DNA of 16,745 nt from Actinomycetes bacterium. GTDB taxonomy: Bacteria; Actinomycetota; Acidimicrobiia; Acidimicrobiales; Acidimicrobiaceae. This document shows, one piece after another, positions 14,924-16,745 of the stretch; the first letter of the stretch is position 1, and every line of letters starts with the position of its first letter. The notes under the pieces were generated by a model, which was not told where the DNA came from, searched no databases, and saw only the letters and a program-made list of their open reading frames with translations. The DNA lies in contig JAKBSX010000010.1 of assembly GCA_021844725.1 (NCBI GenBank), positions 1-16,745 of the forward strand, read 5' to 3'. The position numbers and the translations under genes were made by a program.

Positions 14924-16348
14924 ATGTCTTCGAATGGCAGTGGTTCTGGCGGCAATGGTCCGTCCTTGTATCAGGCTTTGGATGATGCTTCTCTAAATAG
15001 AAAGCACTGGACGACTGTAATTACCGCCGGCATGGGTTTTTTTACAGATGCCTACGACCTTTTCATTATTGGTACCGTCACTGCTATTTTGGTTCCCATT
15101 TGGCATCTTTCGACGGGTCAGCTTTCTCTTTTGAATTCGATCTCACTTCTAGCATCAGTGTTTGGCGCGATCATATTTGGAAAATTGATGGACGTTTTTG
15201 GCCGAAAAGCGATGTATGGCCTTGAAGTGGGACTACTGGTTCTAGGAGCTATAGCGTCGGCCTTTTCTGTCAATTTCACTGAACTTTTGATTTTCAGAAT
15301 CGTTGTTGGTATTGGGGTTGGAGGGGATTATGCAACCTCTGCGGTCATCACTTCGGAATACGCCAACAAGCGGAATCGTGGCAAGTTGATCGGAACTGTA
15401 TTTGCTATGCAAGGATTTGGTTTGCTGGCCGGGCCTTTATTCGCATCAATTTTGTTGGCAACTGGGGTAAGCAATGATATCTCATGGAGAATCATGCTTG
15501 GCTTTGGAGCGATTCCAGCGGCTTCAGTTGTCTACCTGCGTCGCAAGATTAAAGAAACTCCCAGGTTTACTCTTGAAGTCAAAGGTGATGTTGAATCTAC
15601 CGCACAGGCTATCAAGTGGACCACTGGGGAGAACGTATCTGCAGGCGAATTGGCAGCAATGTCAGTGGGGTCGAAGATTCAAGAGAAGCTGAGCAACCCC
15701 TTCTTTTTGAAGCGTTTGATTGGAACGGCTGGAGCGTGGCTTTTGATGGACGTTGCATTTTATGGCAACGGTGTTTCGTCTCAGGTGATACTCAAGGCAT
15801 TATTTGGAGCGAAAGCCAGTCTTTTGCACAACACGGTTGTGGCTGCTCTGATATTTTTGATATTTGCTGTTCCCGGCTATTGGGTGGCAGTGCACTTTCT
15901 CGATAAGATAGGCCGCAAGCGGATACAGTGGCAGGGATTTGCCATTATGGCTCTGGGGTACGGCATCATAATGGTGGTACCTGGAATCGTAAAGATTCCA
16001 GTTCTATTTCTGGTGATTTATGGGATTACTTACTTTTTCATTGAGTTTGGACCCAATGAAACCACCTTTGTCTACCCCTCAGAAATCTTTCCTACTTCGA
16101 TCAGGGGTACCGCCGATGGTATATCTGCCGCTGGAGGAAAGGTGGGAGCGTTCGTGGCCGCACTGTTGATGCCAACCGTGGTAAAAGATTTGGGTCTGGC
16201 CGACGCTATGGGAATCTTGGCAGTTGTTTCACTGCTGGGCGTAGGGCTTACTTTGTGGGCTCTCCCTGAGCCTATGGGTAAATCGCTTGAAGATGCATCT
16301 AGCGAGCAAAGTTCTTTATCCACCGGGCGTAAGCAGAGAGTCAGTTAG
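14924..16348 (+). CDS. MFS transporter of the phosphate:H+ symporter (PHS) family
   Basis: Integral inner-membrane protein of 474 residues with the 12-helix major facilitator plan. PHS-type marks are GMGFFTDAYDLFIIG in TM1 (37-50; Asp42 and Asp45), the RxGR loop variant GKLMDVFGRK (86-95), VGIGVGGDYATSAVITSEYANKRNRG (128-153; Asp135), LLMDVAFYGNG in TM7, and PNETTFVYPSEIFPTSIRGTADGISAAGGKVGAF. In fungal PiPT/Pho84 equivalent Asp residues in TM1, TM4 and TM7 take part in phosphate and proton binding. The predicted role is import of inorganic phosphate coupled to protons; related MFS proteins carry other anions or sugars, so the substrate is not proven. AAGGAG eight bases before ATG 14924 fixes the start. 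The upstream Pho-box-like array supports the phosphate assignment. Confidence 0.85.
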   Translation: MSSNGSGSGGNGPSLYQALDDASLNRKHWTTVITAGMGFFTDAYDLFIIGTVTAILVPIWHLSTGQLSLLNSISLLASVFGAIIFGKLMDVFGRKAMYGLEVGLLVLGAIASAFSVNFTELLIFRIVVGIGVGGDYATSAVITSEYANKRNRGKLIGTVFAMQGFGLLAGPLFASILLATGVSNDISWRIMLGFGAIPAASVVYLRRKIKETPRFTLEVKGDVESTAQAIKWTTGENVSAGELAAMSVGSKIQEKLSNPFFLKRLIGTAGAWLLMDVAFYGNGVSSQVILKALFGAKASLLHNTVVAALIFLIFAVPGYWVAVHFLDKIGRKRIQWQGFAIMALGYGIIMVVPGIVKIPVLFLVIYGITYFFIEFGPNETTFVYPSEIFPTSIRGTADGISAAGGKVGAFVAALLMPTVVKDLGLADAMGILAVVSLLGVGLTLWALPEPMGKSLEDASSEQSSLSTGRKQRVS

Positions 16349-16356
16349 CAAGTCCA

Positions 16357-16388
16357 GGTCCCTGGGAGCAAACAGATTCCCAGGGACC
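16357..16388 (+). terminator. Strong hairpin after the transporter gene
   Basis: GGTCCCTGGGA (16357-16367) and TCCCAGGGACC (16378-16388) are perfect complements over 11 pairs with a 10-base loop, starting eight bases after the stop codon. Position and strength indicate a terminator. The lack of a following U-run is common for actinobacterial hairpin terminators. Confidence 0.7.
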
Positions 16389-16745
16389 GCTCGCACCTCC
16401 CCGCTCGATTGAAAGTGTGATGGTGCTTTCGATTTTGATATAGATACCATTTTGAGTAAGGTTGCCGTAAAATGCTGATTCCATATGTCATCTACCTCAA
16501 TCTTTAAAAAGCATGTCAGTTGTTTAGGCGGACAGTTATAGGGACTTTTTAGATCGCATGTCGAGAAGGTGCAGTGCTGAAGGGCTAATCGGCTTATCAT
16601 TCCGGTGAACGCAGCCAATCCAACAGCACGGTCGCCGTATGCCTTCTTTGAGCTCGGAAATAACAGGGTTGAAATGTTCATCTCTGGTCTTTTGCTGCTT
16701 TACTGAAATTGTCAAGCAGATCCATTCATTGTGTGCTAGGTGGCT
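16389..16745. other. Terminal region without a supportable gene
   Basis: About 357 bp. The only longer open frame is on the minus strand (16316-16681, 121 codons). It runs through the transporter terminator and into the transporter gene's 3' end, has no Shine-Dalgarno, and resembles nothing I recognise. Shorter minus-strand stretches in other frames look mildly coding-like and could be remnants of a decayed gene; this is noted as a finding only. Confidence 0.5.

Noticed and set aside
16316..16681. Minus-strand open frame of 121 codons.
   Set aside because: It overlaps the transporter 3' end and runs through its terminator hairpin, has no Shine-Dalgarno and no recognisable domain.

Overview
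The window most likely comes from an actinobacterium of moderate GC content. The order secA-prfB-ftsE-ftsX is the arrangement known from Actinomycetota. The roughly half-GC, TTG/GTG-tolerant genes and a fused transaldolase/glucose-6-phosphate isomerase would fit an acidophilic Acidimicrobiia-type organism (Acidithrix or Ferrithrix-like). That placement is inferred from gene order and protein character, not from any database search. The DNA looks like ordinary chromosome: I see no insertion sequence, integrase, phage gene, CRISPR array, tRNA or rRNA.

Region 1 (1-5568, + strand) is a housekeeping block. It holds secA (5' end cut off by the window edge), prfB (release factor 2, read without a frameshift), ftsE and ftsX (the ABC-type divisome regulator). 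smpB, which often follows ftsX in actinobacteria, is absent here. A gap of about 310 bp with a strong inverted repeat separates this block from a convergent gene.

Region 2 (5883-7151, - strand) is a single gene for a membrane-anchored or secreted protein. It has a Ser/Thr-rich stalk and BNR/Ycf48-like beta-propeller repeats, and its function is unknown. It is divergent from region 3 across a 367 bp intergenic region that contains two short perfect palindromes.

Region 3 (7519-13854, + strand) is a pentose-phosphate cluster: a tal-pgi fusion, a short NAD-type gnd, a HAD phosphatase and zwf. Together they cover G6P/F6P interconversion, both oxidative dehydrogenase steps and one non-oxidative step. 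6-phosphogluconolactonase, transketolase and the actinobacterial partner opcA are not in the window. Zwf carries Arg where the family motif RIDHYLGKE has Lys.

Region 4 (14004-16348, + strand) holds a DUF169 protein and a phosphate:H+ symporter-type MFS transporter (PHS family). Upstream of the transporter is a run of four 11-nt repeats that resembles an actinobacterial Pho box, followed by a hairpin that ends next to the Shine-Dalgarno sequence. A strong hairpin follows the transporter. The last ~350 bp contain no gene I can support.

I found no clear novel system. The most useful leads are the Pho-box-like array, the Zwf active-site substitution, the HAD phosphatase placed between gnd and zwf, and several unexplained intergenic hairpins.
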